Shown: positions 60,501 to 60,541, counted from the stretch's first letter. The stretch: 64,000 bases of DNA from Parnassius smintheus behrii (GCA_036936625.1 JAUPFT010000006.1:10341501-10405500), one strand, 5' to 3'. Notes: generated by a model not told the origin, from the letters alone. Translations and numbers: made by a program.

Positions 60501-60534
60501 CGCGGACCCACACCAGCTGCTTGTCTAGCGTCAT
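2187..60534 (-). CDS. jar: Myosin VI heavy chain, 19 coding exons, 3' end outside window
   Basis: Actin-based motor that moves toward the minus end of actin filaments; in insects it serves vesicle transport, epithelial integrity and spermatid individualization. The joined exons encode 1035 residues. The start MTLDKQLVWV, the P-loop GESGAGKT at residues 151-158, switch I NNNSSRFG at about 201-208, switch II DIAGFE at 457-462 and the FIEKNNDALH segment are in the order of animal myosin VI, and the P-loop numbering equals that of vertebrate MYO6. After the converter comes the class-specific reverse-gear insert (about 774-812), then an IQ motif (LQKTIRGYLVRRR, 819-831), then a Glu/Arg/Lys-rich helix (about 886-1035). 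All splice sites are GT-AG and every phase matches. Vertebrate MYO6 has about 1285 residues, so roughly 230-250 residues with the cargo-binding domain are missing to the left. Exon coordinates are given separately. Confidence 0.97.
2460..2775 (+). repeat. Retroposon family R, copy 1
   Basis: Shares long identical blocks (GGTCGGCTCGACCGGGGAAG; CTCACAGAATAC; ACTGGAAA-GAGGCATT; CATCAGGTGGACTGTGT) with copies at 26845-27050, 33150-33480, 37920-38215, 39060-39290, 46255-46535, 59020-59215 and 61735-62100. Non-coding; class unresolved (SINE or LINE tail). Confidence 0.75.
2776..3711. other. Intron 18 remainder, nothing recognised
   Basis: Low-complexity A/T and a GC-richer block (about 3170-3470) with no recognisable coding content. 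Confidence 0.4.
3712..3849 (-). CDS. jar: Myosin VI coding exon 18 (single alpha helix)
   Basis: 138 nt. Reads KAEMEARRKAEEAERIKQEE, then RDRATAMKLQQQLAEAAKA, DQENRE. Alternating acidic and basic residues continue the helix of exon 17. Acceptor TTTACAG, donor AGAG|GTAATA. Confidence 0.94.
3941..3996. repeat. (TA)n microsatellite
   Basis: Uninterrupted AT dinucleotides, then a short interrupted extension to about 4008. About 90 nt downstream (minus sense: upstream) of exon 18. Confidence 0.95.
4456..4528. repeat. (TA)n microsatellite
   Basis: Second long TA tract in the same intron. Confidence 0.95.
5269..5447 (+). mobile_element. Foldback retroposon family F, copy 1, with 13-bp TSD
   Basis: Element 5282-5434 starts TAATGATTTCTTATATTTAC and ends CCGTAAAAGTAGTTTT. 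It is flanked by a perfect direct repeat AATATCATTTATA (5269-5281 and 5435-5447). Only one arm of the internal inverted repeat is present. Relatives lie at 27760-27833, 43361-43683 and 48573-48936. Confidence 0.85.
5640..5980 (-). mobile_element. tRNA-headed SINE family T, copy 1
   Basis: Minus-strand head carries a pol III A box (TAGCTCAGTGG) and B box (GGTTCGATCCC). The body has the lepidopteran signature ATGCAGGTTTCCTCACGATG and the tail at 5661 reads ACAGCCTATATACGTCCCAC. The 9-bp repeat TAATTGTTG flanks it (5640-5648, 5972-5980). Other copies are at about 34050-34185 and 53840-54100. Confidence 0.8.
6525..9559. mobile_element. TTAA-flanked non-autonomous element, copy 1
   Basis: Flanked by TTAA (6525-6528, 9556-9559). 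Ends are imperfect inverted repeats: GGTGGAACCTTCGGACTGTT against GGTGGATGCTTCGACCGTCC. TTAA target use is characteristic of piggyBac-type elements. No transposase frame. It aligns along its whole length with 35190-37812 in the same orientation; the main difference is the MITE at 6969-7377. An internal block (about 7715-8190) is related to 34290-34895. Confidence 0.85.
6969..7377. mobile_element. TIR MITE nested in TTAA element copy 1
   Basis: Perfect inverted termini of about 39 bp beginning ATGGGTGCGTTTGGCAGAAA (6970-7008 and 7338-7376). Inside are repeated AAGCGCT motifs. The sister element at about 35628 reads straight through as GTCAACATTGATT, so the insertion boundaries are exposed; no clear target duplication. 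No coding capacity. Confidence 0.88.
9560..10318. other. Intron 17, nothing recognised
   Basis: AT-rich unique-looking sequence without ORFs. Confidence 0.4.
10320..10366. repeat. (TA)n microsatellite
   Basis: TA tract about 60 nt downstream (minus sense) of exon 17. Confidence 0.95.
10424..10531 (-). CDS. jar: Myosin VI coding exon 17 (charged helix)
   Basis: 108 nt. Reads REEQERVRRVQEALRAAEA then AKRAELQRQEQDEQNRRL, the start of the Glu/Arg/Lys/Ala-rich stable single helix. GC-rich. Acceptor TGCAG, donor CT|GTGAGT. Confidence 0.93.
11057..11169 (-). CDS. jar: Myosin VI coding exon 16
   Basis: 113 nt. Reads SNEKITRAEIDQLFTKLT ... AMTDQKN plus two bases, the three-helix tail region after the IQ. 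Two AG acceptors lie 2 nt apart; 11170/11171 is chosen because it keeps the frame into exon 17. Confidence 0.9.
11258..11312. repeat. Perfect 26-bp hairpin in intron 15
   Basis: Arms GTGACCTCGACGTGATCAAA... (11258-11283) and its exact complement (11287-11312) around a 3-nt loop TAT. It lies 89-143 nt upstream of the exon 16 acceptor in the sense of the gene. Could be a residue of a palindromic element or a pre-mRNA hairpin. Confidence 0.95.
11672..11695 (+). repeat. P-element left terminal inverted repeat
   Basis: 24 bp, perfect complement of 24399-24422, directly preceded by the target duplication. Confidence 0.95.
11901..11918 (+). repeat. P-element subterminal repeat, left copy
   Basis: CCGCCATTTATTGTCTCA, repeated in the same orientation at 24350-24367 near the other end; similarity runs on as (G)ATTTG. 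It sits 10 bp upstream of the TATA box, the kind of place where P transposase binds and represses its own promoter in Drosophila. Its role as a binding site is inference. Confidence 0.8.
11929..11935 (+). promoter_or_regulatory. TATA box of the P-type transposase gene
   Basis: TATAAAA about 90 nt upstream of the ATG at 12022. A start site near 11960 would give a 5' UTR of about 60 nt. Confidence 0.65.
12022..12092 (+). CDS. P-type transposase exon 1 (THAP N-terminus)
   Basis: MTKCCVRGCTSKYSQKSHEL, SFHR; first zinc ligands (Cys4/5 and Cys9). Donor AG|GTGAGT, phase 2. Confidence 0.9.
12022..22777 (+). CDS. P-type transposase (THAP9-like), five exons, 865 aa, intact
   Basis: Cut-and-paste transposase. 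Exons: 12022-12092, 12781-12958, 14322-14387, 19597-19668, 20567-22777; all introns are GT-AG and all phases fit, giving 865 codons without a stop. Residues 1-82 form a THAP zinc finger: CCVRGC, SFHRLP, W35, C54-S-L-H57 and AVPTIF. Residues 130-180 are a Lys/Leu-rich coiled coil. The P-type DDE domain follows: D288 in TIDEMSIRK, D379 in LTCDGLATNF, the DPCHAIKLVRN block, and E618 in QDHLELFFSAIRSRGGFN. The C-terminal part has EYIGGFIVRKL. Human THAP9 (903 aa) is similar in length. The AATAAA at the stop codon could serve as poly(A) signal. It lies between the element's inverted repeats, so it is most simply the element's own gene and not a domesticated one. Confidence 0.92.
12781..12958 (+). 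CDS. P-type transposase exon 2 (THAP core)
   Basis: Residues 25-83: LPKNKKKRQIWLDS, FICSLHF (Cys54, His57) and the AVPTIFP signature. Acceptor TTTCTAG, donor GCT|GTAAGT. Confidence 0.93.
13421..13963. repeat. Possible MITE with inverted ends in P-element intron 2
   Basis: CTCGCTACTAGGTCCACCGG (13425 on) faces a diverged inverted copy GTCCATTAGACCCATTAGCG (13937 on), about 540 bp apart. Both ends contain GG-CC-palindromic GGACCCAGTA. Boundaries and target duplication are not resolved. Confidence 0.4.
14322..14387 (+). CDS. P-type transposase exon 3 (linker)
   Basis: 66 nt, phase 0/0, AQLSNKGNILKSVNS then QEQGSNQ. A strong acceptor (TTATTTTTCAG) and GTAAAA donor support it; low-complexity linker. 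Confidence 0.75.
14405..14662 (-). pseudogene. Jockey/CR1-like reverse transcriptase fragment
   Basis: Minus strand reads LRQFVANITILKNCIPYKVK then LMLYNSLAESFIQY, the post-catalytic region of Jockey/CR1-like reverse transcriptases. Short and truncated on both sides. Confidence 0.5.
14627..15070. repeat. Interspersed repeat mosaic
   Basis: Begins TTTACCCGCGGCTTCGCTCG, a widespread lepidopteran repeat start, and continues with GTGGGTGTCGTAAGAGGCGA, a motif also met (diverged) at about 53585 and, inverted, at about 60260. Ends near a B-box-like CGGGAATCGAACTC. No coding potential. Confidence 0.55.
15071..16182. other. P-element interior, nothing recognised
   Basis: AT-rich; short ORFs without family resemblance. 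Confidence 0.4.
16183..18444 (-). mobile_element. 5'-truncated RTE-like LINE with 14-bp TSD
   Basis: Insertion 16197-18430 is flanked by a perfect direct repeat CATTTTAGGCTTTA (16183-16196 and 18431-18444). Its 3' end, on the left, is a TAAG tandem tail (16197-16220) starting only 4 nt after the stop codon, as in RTE-clade elements. The 5' end stops inside ORF2, upstream of the reverse transcriptase domain. Confidence 0.92.
16224..18430 (-). CDS. RTE-like LINE ORF2 fragment, reverse transcriptase, no stops
   Basis: Reverse transcriptase used for target-primed retrotransposition. The frame is open from the insertion edge (…RIRSWKLQEADTRDKYHTRV) to the stop at 16224, about 735 codons; the stretch from a GTG at 18326 is 700 codons. 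Counting from there: GKAAGLDRVTAEM (about 195), SYRAISLTS (256), CGFRPGRGSTD (291), motif A FVDLEKAFDKV (324-334), AGVKQGCVMS (about 381), catalytic YADDAVLIA (424-432), then GSETWV, CGVTIADRKRNE, WFGHVERM and RGRPRLTFED. The endonuclease half is absent, so it cannot move alone, but the lack of any lesion indicates a recent insertion. Confidence 0.92.
18515..18645 (-). repeat. SINE family S tail fragment
   Basis: GTCCTCCAGACCGAATTTCG ... TATGCGCAAGCACAGGTGCA, the 3' part of family S; full copies are at 38761, 45909, 55756 and 57055. Confidence 0.75.
18646..18900. repeat. Interspersed repeat fragment
   Basis: AAAAAGTAGCCTATAAGTTG, TCTGTCGAGTAGTTTTTGCG and an ACAGACAGACAG run: a common lepidopteran repeat tail. 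Non-coding. Confidence 0.5.
18920..19485 (-). pseudogene. CR1/Jockey-like reverse transcriptase fragment
   Basis: Minus-strand pieces DTLEHRQLINKLDHCRVRG, SKIGYTLKIENSLSEPLEV, STAQGSVLGPL and FLTYVNNL match the RT palm of Jockey/CR1 LINEs (PQGSVLGP, FADD region). Frameshifted and stop-containing. Confidence 0.6.
19486..20566. other. P-element interior outside exon 4, nothing recognised
   Basis: AT-rich transposase intron 4 and the end of intron 3. Confidence 0.4.
19597..19668 (+). CDS. P-type transposase exon 4 (linker)
   Basis: 72 nt, phase 0/0, AQVVPLKVDSAFKHNL then TPGPSRLP. Acceptor CTTTTAG, donor GTAAGA. Confidence 0.75.
20567..22777 (+). CDS. P-type transposase exon 5 (coiled coil and DDE catalytic domain)
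   Basis: 2211 nt including stop. Acceptor TTTTCAG at 20561-20566. Starts ISTTLVTKLKEKV and carries every P-transposase landmark (CLPHSRTIAKWY, EPGF, TIDEMSIRK, DPCHAIKLVRN, QDHLELFF, GGFNNNPNALQF, YIGGFIVRKL). Uninterrupted. Confidence 0.95.
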   Translation: MSTTLVTKLKEKVTKQKNKIKRLNEKCRRQSKKIANFSQILKDLQSKHILNTENTILLEDCAGPKDFLTRQIKKLKGLPLPNQYSQEIRKFALTLHFLSPKAYNFVRRTYNTCLPHSRTIAKWYQHVDAEPGFTLEAFKTLKLKASATTGPILCALTIDEMSIRKSLTWDATKMKFYGRVDTGTLLDSDSLEEAGQSLVLMLTAINQSWKLPVGYFLISSLNGNQKAKLIETCIQLTEETGVIIVSLTCDGLATNFSMLESLGCKGITKNPKVTWFHYSNSTIDVFLDPCHAIKLVRNSFGELKVFKDVQKRNIDFRYVENLHNLQEKENLYLGTKIRKGHIEFSKQKMKVKLATQLLSTSVADALNFCEFNLKLKDFQGSSGTANFIRIMNDLFDIFNSRSIRPPGWKKAICSSNIGLVTEFLLSALDYINGLHLFSGELLVMSRRRTGFIGLIINIHSTLNLYKRLVHEKMFLQYLPLYKISQDHLELFFSAIRSRGGFNNNPNALQFRSAYKRLLIRAEIREHGVGNCVALNQINILTCSSKIDPIDNINSLTDRNLLVNIPENESDLYDQYLECLSLTNLNEYTENVIEYIGGFIVRKLNRRLKCEQCLNLIQGCVNKKGIVFCKTRGGLVFPSEGVKSILKRAEKILKLHLHKNVKSENYFLYVYLFLMEHFQEENVLSLDVQHDTEHRELLVKSIIKYYVNIRYKYFGKCATEKVSLRNHLTKTILFRNE
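22774..22779 (+). promoter_or_regulatory. Candidate poly(A) signal of the transposase gene
   Basis: AATAAA overlaps the stop codon of exon 5 (GAATAAAAG). Confidence 0.4.
22870..23458 (+). pseudogene. LINE ORF1/ORF2 junction fragment (endonuclease N-terminus)
   Basis: One open frame (22886-23458) carries an ORF1-like part (SGKHRSIKIFFESQDIVKYI, ILYSDQTPQLKLYLKELTQE) and then the start of an EEP endonuclease (LKIYYANIRSIVTPGKFHEL, IILTETWIKSEAEA, NYSHF), as in CR1/Jockey-like LINEs. It breaks off after about 75 endonuclease residues. No target duplication located. Confidence 0.6.
23459..24349. other. P-element 3' region with G18 tract
   Basis: No gene. Contains 18 consecutive G (23957-23974) and a repeat fragment (about 23625-23785) with CTTGAGAGGCGG that recurs near 54330. 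Confidence 0.5.
24350..24367 (+). repeat. P-element subterminal repeat, right copy
   Basis: Direct (not inverted) copy of 11901-11918, 31 bp inside the right terminal repeat. Confidence 0.8.
24399..24422 (-). repeat. P-element right terminal inverted repeat
   Basis: 24 bp, perfect complement of 11672-11695, directly followed by GTGGCGCA. Confidence 0.95.
24431..25572. other. Intron 15 outside the P element
   Basis: No coding exon or named repeat; a 15-G tract lies at 25391-25405. Confidence 0.5.
25573..25814 (-). CDS. jar: Myosin VI coding exon 15 (IQ motif, proximal tail)
   Basis: 242 nt, residues 805-885. Reads LKNKILYRRE, then the calmodulin-binding IQ motif (LQKTIRGYLVRRR) and a basic helix ending RNACELIK. 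Acceptor TTTGCAG, donor AAG|GTAAGA. It is followed by the longest intron (14.4 kb), almost all of it a P-type transposon. Confidence 0.96.
25904..26077. repeat. Palindromic MITE in intron 14
   Basis: Arms of about 60 nt face each other with few mismatches: GTTAAAAACAGTA (25904-25916) against TACTGTTTTTAAC (26065-26077), then TTCCAGATTTT-GAAAAA-TATTATTTA in both. A short ATA/TAA centre separates them. No coding content. Confidence 0.8.
26845..27050 (-). repeat. Retroposon family R fragment
   Basis: Reverse-orientation copy: ACAGTCCACCTGATAATAAG, CCATAGACATCTACGTTCAT, AAAATGCAGATGCGTTGTCA. Ends 14 nt from exon 14. Confidence 0.7.
27064..27271 (-). CDS. jar: Myosin VI coding exon 14 (converter and reverse-gear insert)
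   Basis: 208 nt, residues 736-804 plus one base. Reads DYKFGLTRVFFRPGK (converter), then the class VI insert (SDPENLKAIVHSVLAWLV through RWRR...SIIK) that redirects the lever arm. Donor AAAC|GTAAGT. Confidence 0.97.
27273..27759. other. Intron 13, nothing recognised
   Basis: Unique-looking AT-rich sequence. Confidence 0.4.
27760..27833 (+). mobile_element. Foldback retroposon family F, 50-bp copy 4, 12-bp TSD
   Basis: Element 27772-27821 joins the family's 5' end (TAATGATTTTTTATATTCAC) to its 3' end (CCGTAAAAGTAGTTTTAATC) with the middle missing. Flanked by ACATTAATTGAA (27760-27771, 27822-27833). Confidence 0.8.
28284..28394. repeat. (TG)n and (CA)n microsatellite pair
   Basis: GCGCACGCGCGCG, a long TG tract (28302-28346), then an ACACACACATATACACGCACAC run; the two halves are nearly complementary and can fold. 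Begins about 20 nt from the exon 13 donor. Confidence 0.9.
28416..28640 (-). CDS. jar: Myosin VI coding exon 13 (SH1 region)
   Basis: 225 nt, residues 661-735. Reads GTNFVRCVKPN (the FIRCIKPN motif), then LAQLQCSGTVSVLALMQHGF (SH1/SH2 helices) and FPSRAPF, ending LAPSVLCE. Very GC-rich. A TG microsatellite starts about 70 nt into the next intron. Confidence 0.96.
28641..29766. other. Intron 12 first part, no gene recognised
   Basis: Contains a GC-rich stretch (about 29150-29440) with AATAAAAG upstream and GTCGTTGGAACCACACCGCT, which could be a decayed LTR/leader, but no partner repeat was found. Confidence 0.4.
29772..29968 (+). repeat. TRIM 5' LTR
   Basis: 197 bp; includes the TATATAGAACATCTCCGAAC block shared with the 3' LTR. 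Confidence 0.87.
30345..30526 (+). repeat. TRIM 3' LTR
   Basis: 182 bp, directly preceded by the polypurine tract and followed by AGCCT. Confidence 0.87.
30532..30962. other. Intron 12, nothing recognised
   Basis: AT-rich. Confidence 0.4.
30963..31182 (+). pseudogene. Jockey/R1-like reverse transcriptase fragment
   Basis: Reads ISKSWKTALVHPIPKKGNRS, STYRPIPITSLFSKIMESI and ISDRQYGFRRGR with one in-frame stop: RT fingers of a Jockey/R1/I-like LINE. It abuts an RTE-type fragment directly. Confidence 0.65.
31183..32612 (+). pseudogene. Degraded RTE-like LINE ORF2
   Basis: Plus strand, many stops and shifts: LKNGKSPGEDGITAELLKAG, NYRPISLLSRVYVLFSTVIT, VDYEKAFDSV, and the 3' end with SDDLV, VYLQQCTC-like coding and a GATGAT tail at about 32598. 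Same subfamily as 600-885, 44030-44610 and 63635-63775 but much longer. Confidence 0.7.
32869..33066 (-). CDS. jar: Myosin VI coding exon 12 (loop 2)
   Basis: 198 nt, residues 595-660, phase 0 on both sides. Reads NQFIEKNNDALHASLEFLV, an Asn-rich loop 2 (NTDNNNAKGK) and FISVGAKFQAQL, ending MDKLKEN. Donor GTGAGT. Confidence 0.96.
33150..33480 (-). repeat. Retroposon family R copy
   Basis: ACAGTCCTCCTGATGGTAAG, CCATAGACATTTACATCTAT, TCCGGTTCTCTATACTCACT, GTTAAAACTATACTACTAAT: reverse orientation, near full length. Confidence 0.75.
34050..34185 (+). repeat. SINE family T fragment
   Basis: ACATGTGAAGTCCGCCAACA, GCCCTCTCGGAAATGA and ACTGGGACGTACATAG match the 3' half of family T. Confidence 0.6.
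34290..34898 (+). mobile_element. Helitron- or SINE-like repeat with tRNA-like boxes
   Basis: Shares GAGCAATTCTTGTATATA, AATCGGAATCTCGGAAACGG, CTCCAACGATTTTCATAAAA and the 3' part with blocks inside both TTAA elements (about 7715-8190, 35968-36455). Contains an A-box-like TAGCTTAATTGG and B-box-like GGTTCGAGCCC. The end has a hairpin CCGAGC-AAA-GCTCGG, 10 bp of spacer, then CTAG, which fits a Helitron 3' terminus. The two readings are not resolved. Confidence 0.6.
35035..35143 (-). CDS. jar: Myosin VI coding exon 11
   Basis: 109 nt, up to residue 594. Reads SRLQVPRASRLKAHRSLRDD then EGFLLRHFAGAVCYNT; the HFAGAV-Y strand is conserved in all myosins. Acceptor TTTCAG, donor GTGAGT. The edge of a TTAA transposon lies 47 nt upstream of the acceptor. 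Confidence 0.95.
35190..37812. mobile_element. TTAA-flanked non-autonomous element, copy 2
   Basis: TTAA at 35190-35193 and 37809-37812. Ends GGTGAAACCTACGGACTGTT and, inverted, GGTAGATGCGTCGACCGTCC. Collinear with 6525-9559 and free of the nested MITE. No coding frame. Its left edge is 47 nt from the exon 11 acceptor. Confidence 0.85.
37920..38215 (+). repeat. Retroposon family R copy
   Basis: GATACGTGGTAGAGCTACAC ... CATCAGGTGGACTGTGTGCT, plus orientation, near full length. Confidence 0.8.
38315..38438 (-). CDS. jar: Myosin VI coding exon 10
   Basis: 124 nt. Reads DLIESKNHGIFHILDEESKL ... FTHSVHKQL, the LLDEE block of the lower 50K domain. Ends in phase 2 at AAG|GTAAGG. Confidence 0.95.
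38559..38723 (-). CDS. jar: Myosin VI coding exon 9 (relay helix)
   Basis: 165 nt. Begins EYFQMNSFEQFCINYCNEKL, the relay helix shared by all myosins, continues through QQFFNERIL and ends in VDNQDCI. Acceptor TTGCAG, donor ATAG|GTTAGT. The next intron is only 120 nt. Confidence 0.97.
38761..39055 (-). mobile_element. tRNA-headed SINE family S, copy
   Basis: Minus-strand head TTTGGTAGTCGTAAGCGCGA ... GGTTCGAATCC (B box), body with GGAGCC/ACGTGTTTTCCGA and tail TGTGTGCGCAAACACTAGTG. Abuts a family R piece at 39060. Confidence 0.75.
39060..39290 (+). repeat. Retroposon family R fragment
   Basis: Diverged copy: AGCAGAATACCAGCGTAGAA, ATGGTGAGGGATTAGATATG, AATCAGGTGTACTGTGTGTT. Confidence 0.6.
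39291..40105. other. Intron 8, nothing firmly recognised
   Basis: Includes ACAGGGTAATTTTGCAATTT, resembling ends of small insect DNA-transposon MITEs, but no partner end was identified. Confidence 0.35.
40110..40310 (+). pseudogene. Tc1/mariner-like transposase C-terminal fragment
   Basis: Reads IAHGDLILWRANSPKLSPLD FYLW across 40124-40200, resembling the W-xxxSPDL(T/S)PLDFxLW block before the third catalytic residue in mariner-like transposases. Short, with degenerate flanks. Confidence 0.5.
40311..41888. other. Intron 8, mostly unique sequence
   Basis: No gene. A 12-bp inverted repeat CAATATCTGGGG/CCCCAGATATTG lies at about 40739-40773. A GC-richer block occurs near 41025-41095. Confidence 0.4.
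41889..42046 (-). CDS. jar: Myosin VI coding exon 8 (switch II)
   Basis: 158 nt, residues 409-461 plus one base. Reads VPLKQHEATNARDALAKAIY ... YYIGVLDIAGF, leading into switch II, DIAGFE (457-462), with the Glu completed by exon 9. Acceptor TTTCAG, donor TTTG|GTAATA. Confidence 0.96.
42085..42150 (+). repeat. CR1-like 3' UTR scrap
   Basis: GGCGGTAGTCACTTAAGATC AGGTGAGCCGCATGCTCGTT matches the 3' signature seen at 1350-1440 and 52985-53030. Confidence 0.6.
42165..42660 (-). repeat. Minisatellite derived from the exon 7 / intron 7 boundary
   Basis: Tandem units start at 42165, 42273, 42379, 42479 and 42585 (108, 106, 100 and 106 bp; the last is exon 7 itself). Each intronic unit carries exon-like sequence (minus: TCGCGCCTCATGCAGAGCGC ... 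GGGCACCGCCATCAT) followed by donor-like GTACGT and about 25 bp of intron 7. Units alternate between two variants (CTTGTGTCC-GCGCGCG versus CCGTGTGTCC-GTGCG), giving a 206-214 bp higher-order period. The 42479 unit has lost the GT (ATACGT). Confidence 0.9.
42584..42840 (-). CDS. jar: Myosin VI coding exon 7 (VAGVLHLGN; TEDS site)
   Basis: 257 nt, residues 324-408 plus two bases. Reads ALARVGLSDAERRSVYG, VVAGVLHLGNVQFEE, ..., HKGTAI. Thr406, two residues before the splice junction, falls at the actin-contact TEDS position, which is Thr in class VI myosins. The donor GTACGT at 42583 is chosen because only this phase-2 exit joins exon 8 as ...IM-VPLK; a second GTAC four bases on would shift the frame. 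The exon is extremely GC-rich, and its 3' end is duplicated in tandem in the following intron. Confidence 0.93.
42950..43360. other. Intron 6, GC-richer unique block
   Basis: About 43000-43200 is rich in GCC/CTGCCC with GGGCAGTGTATG and its inverse nearby; no coding homology seen. Confidence 0.35.
43361..43683. mobile_element. Foldback retroposon family F, copy 2, 12-bp TSD
   Basis: Element 43373-43671, flanked by AGACATAATGCT (43361-43372, 43672-43683). Long internal inverted repeat: CTAGTTTTTACGGAATTTAT on the left faces ATAAATTCCGTAAAAACTAG on the right, arms of about 70 nt. Confidence 0.88.
44030..44610 (+). pseudogene. RTE-like LINE 3' fragment
   Basis: IPQSLKTKVFDQCVPLVLTC, VDKNRNEEIRRRTKVTDVA, LKWQWAGHICRRSYHRWSRR, VGRPLARWSDDLRKA, then a TGATGATGATGATGAT tail. 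At least two frameshifts. Confidence 0.75.
44632..44965 (-). mobile_element. tRNA-headed SINE family S, diverged copy
   Basis: CGGGCAGTCTCAACGGAGAC TAGCCATTTG, TATGCGCAATCACAGGT, then a degraded head; starts just after the GAT tail of the preceding LINE. Confidence 0.65.
45190..45339 (-). CDS. jar: Myosin VI coding exon 6
   Basis: 150 nt, residues 274-323, both ends phase 0. Reads YLKNGCTQYF (the class VI Y-GCT-YF element, residues 274-283) through DPILDDVEDF and ends RLHQ. It covers the class VI insert 1 region near the nucleotide pocket. Confidence 0.94.
45340..45900. other. Intron 5 first part, nothing recognised
   Basis: No gene; faint family R similarity near 45595 (CATCAGGTGGGCTGT). 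Confidence 0.4.
45909..46255 (-). mobile_element. tRNA-headed SINE family S, near-complete copy
   Basis: GTCCCCCAAGACTAAATTTC to ACCACGACACCAACGAGGCA; B box on the minus strand within GACCCGGGATTCGAATCT. Continues directly into family R sequence. Confidence 0.75.
46256..46535 (-). repeat. Retroposon family R copy joined to SINE S
   Basis: ACAGTCCACCTGATGATAAG ... AGCTGCAGCGTGACTCTACC, reverse orientation, full length. Confidence 0.75.
46652..47125. repeat. GGTTCCGTAGTC repeat ending in a 29-bp hairpin
   Basis: TTAGGGTTCCGTAGTCAACT AGGAACCC and GTCTGTCTGTCCGTCTGTCC, a common lepidopteran non-coding repeat start. At its far side 47062-47090 and 47097-47125 are inverted copies with one mismatch around a 6-nt loop. 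Confidence 0.6.
47126..48275. other. Intron 5 middle, nothing firmly recognised
   Basis: Short family R scrap at 47140-47200; otherwise unique. Confidence 0.35.
48280..49280 (+). pseudogene. RTE-like LINE fragment split by a family F insertion
   Basis: Left part: FFLYANDQVIFA (a YADD-type site with Asn) and ELQKMITLT (about 48420-48500). Right part: YGSESWVW-KKQESTMNPVEM, QSLRNVLGATLNDRVRN (about 49140-49255). Both match the 16-18 kb LINE's RT tail (GSETWV, VEMRSLR, DRKRN). The two halves are separated by the insertion at 48588-48921. Confidence 0.7.
48573..48936. mobile_element. Foldback retroposon family F, copy 3, 15-bp TSD
   Basis: Element 48588-48921, flanked by AAAGTAAGACAATAT (48573-48587, 48922-48936). 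Internal arms of about 130 nt (CATCAGTCACCTCAGTCCCC and its complement) around an A/T-rich centre. Confidence 0.9.
49307..49569 (-). CDS. jar: Myosin VI coding exon 5 (switch I)
   Basis: 263 nt, residues 186-273. Contains ANPILEAFGNAKT, switch I (NNNSSRFGKF), the HISHYLLEKSR strand and ERNYHVFY. Acceptor CTTTCAG, donor CAG|GTGAAT. Confidence 0.97.
49575..50730. other. Intron 4, with small RTE scrap
   Basis: 49745-49830 carries ACTGGGGAGGCCTATGTTCA GCAGTGGAC (RTE 3' end). The rest, including ORF-like 49989-50255, is unrecognised. Confidence 0.5.
50739..50903 (-). CDS. jar: Myosin VI coding exon 4 (P-loop)
   Basis: 165 nt, residues 131-185. Contains ADKAFRDM and the nucleotide-binding P-loop GESGAGKTESTKY (151-163). 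Acceptor TTCGCAG, donor GTGAGT; begins and ends in phase 1. Confidence 0.97.
51215..51450 (+). pseudogene. CR1-like LINE 3' fragment
   Basis: LDVSWSATVRFTSFLPRTF (diverged LDVWRSTTVRF-FLPRT), then GGCAACGCACCTGCAATTTC and the ATCAGGTTAGCTGCACGCTT 3' signature. Confidence 0.65.
51518..51582. repeat. (TA)n microsatellite
   Basis: TA tract 42 nt from the donor of exon 3. Confidence 0.95.
51624..51753 (-). CDS. jar: Myosin VI coding exon 3
   Basis: 130 nt, residues 88-130 plus one base. Reads TYVANILLAVNPY (the NP-Y loop of all myosins) through SLGELPPHVFAI. Acceptor TTCACAG, donor ATAG|GTACAG. Confidence 0.95.
52096..52288. repeat. Palindromic MITE in intron 2
   Basis: Perfect 16-bp ends GTAGATTTCAGACTAC / GTAGTCTGAAATCTAC, then partly matching arms (CTATAATATA; ATATCGCGC). 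193 bp, non-coding. Confidence 0.75.
52289..52975. other. Intron 2, nothing recognised
   Basis: AT-rich, short ORFs only. Confidence 0.4.
52981..53200 (-). repeat. CR1-like LINE 3' UTR fragment
   Basis: ACGGCTCACCTGATGTTAAG, CCGCAACACCAAGGTAATTG, TCTTGAAGGTGCTTAAGTCG; same family and strand as 1346-2010. Confidence 0.7.
53840..54100 (+). mobile_element. SINE family T copy
   Basis: GTGCTGATTTACCACGTGCT CGGCGG, AACATCGTGAGGAAACCTGC, GACATGTGAAGTTCGCCAAC, GTGGGACGTATATAGGCTGT; plus orientation, 5' head mostly lost. Confidence 0.75.
54101..55750. other. Intron 2, repeat scraps only
   Basis: 54270-54480 shares CTTGAGAGGCGG and related text with about 23670; 54545-54770 has CGCG-rich inverted words. 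No gene. Confidence 0.35.
55756..56100 (-). mobile_element. tRNA-headed SINE family S, near-complete copy
   Basis: GTCCTCCAGACCGAATTCCG, TATGCGCAAGCACAGGTGCA, TCTGATGGGACGGTAAACCG, ACCACTAGACTAACGAGGCA. The B box is damaged by a short deletion before TTTCATGATC. Confidence 0.8.
56480..56720 (+). repeat. tRNA-like SINE fragment
   Basis: GGCTCCGTAGCGCAGTGGCT has an A-box-like TAGCGCAGTGG; later GTTCCGGGTCTGGATGTTTG. Not foldable as a real tRNA. Confidence 0.5.
57055..57432 (+). mobile_element. tRNA-headed SINE family S, plus-strand copy
   Basis: TCGAGGTCTAGTGGTCGTAA, CGTTCAAATCC (B box), TTTTTCTGTCAAGAAGTTCA, GCCTCGGAAAGCACTTGAAG, ending AAAATTCGGTCTGGAGGACA. An internal T9 tract is inserted. 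Confidence 0.8.
57880..58180 (-). pseudogene. CR1/Jockey-like reverse transcriptase C-terminal fragment
   Basis: Minus strand: LLATINVIKNKVSYAVLPSM, YHALVDSIISYGVTSYG, LQLKFLKLIV. This thumb region is typical of Jockey/CR1 LINEs. Truncated at both sides. Confidence 0.6.
58181..58820. other. Intron 2 end, nothing recognised
   Basis: AT-rich. Confidence 0.4.
58825..58898 (-). CDS. jar: Myosin VI coding exon 2
   Basis: 74 nt, acceptor TTTCAG, donor GTAAGT. It completes the Cys codon from exon 1 and reads CELMFLNEATLLNN...KKKKIY, residues 63-87, matching the DDNC-LM-LNEATLL block of class VI myosins. Ends in phase 0. Too short for ordinary ORF calling. Confidence 0.93.
59020..59215 (+). repeat. 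Retroposon family R fragment
   Basis: TATGGTGAGTGTATAGAACC GGAAACCC, CTTACCATCGGGTGGACTGT. Confidence 0.7.
59424..59670. repeat. Palindromic MITE in intron 1
   Basis: Left GCCACACACGGTCAGTTCAA faces right ATGACCGTGTGTGGC; arms of about 100 nt include TTCAACTGAT(T/C)AGTTCAAACT and TCGATATATC. TTATAG flanks both sides (about 59419, 59666), a possible target duplication. Confidence 0.75.
60110..60300 (-). repeat. Interspersed repeat fragment
   Basis: AGTCGCCTCTTACGATACCT inverts a motif at about 14820 and 53590; lies next to the exon 1 donor. Non-coding. Confidence 0.5.
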
Positions 60535-60540
60535 TGTAGC
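60348..60540 (-). CDS. jar: Myosin VI coding exon 1 (start codon, SH3-like N-terminus)
   Basis: The acceptor AG is at 60541-60542, followed by 6 nt of 5' UTR and ATG at 60534. The exon encodes residues 1-62 (MTLDKQLVWV...GDPDKDFDDN) plus one base and ends at the donor GTAAGT (60347-60342). It is GC-rich compared with the flanking introns. A further in-frame ATG upstream (60546) lies in the intron and is excluded by the acceptor. Confidence 0.95.
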
Positions 60541-60541
60541 C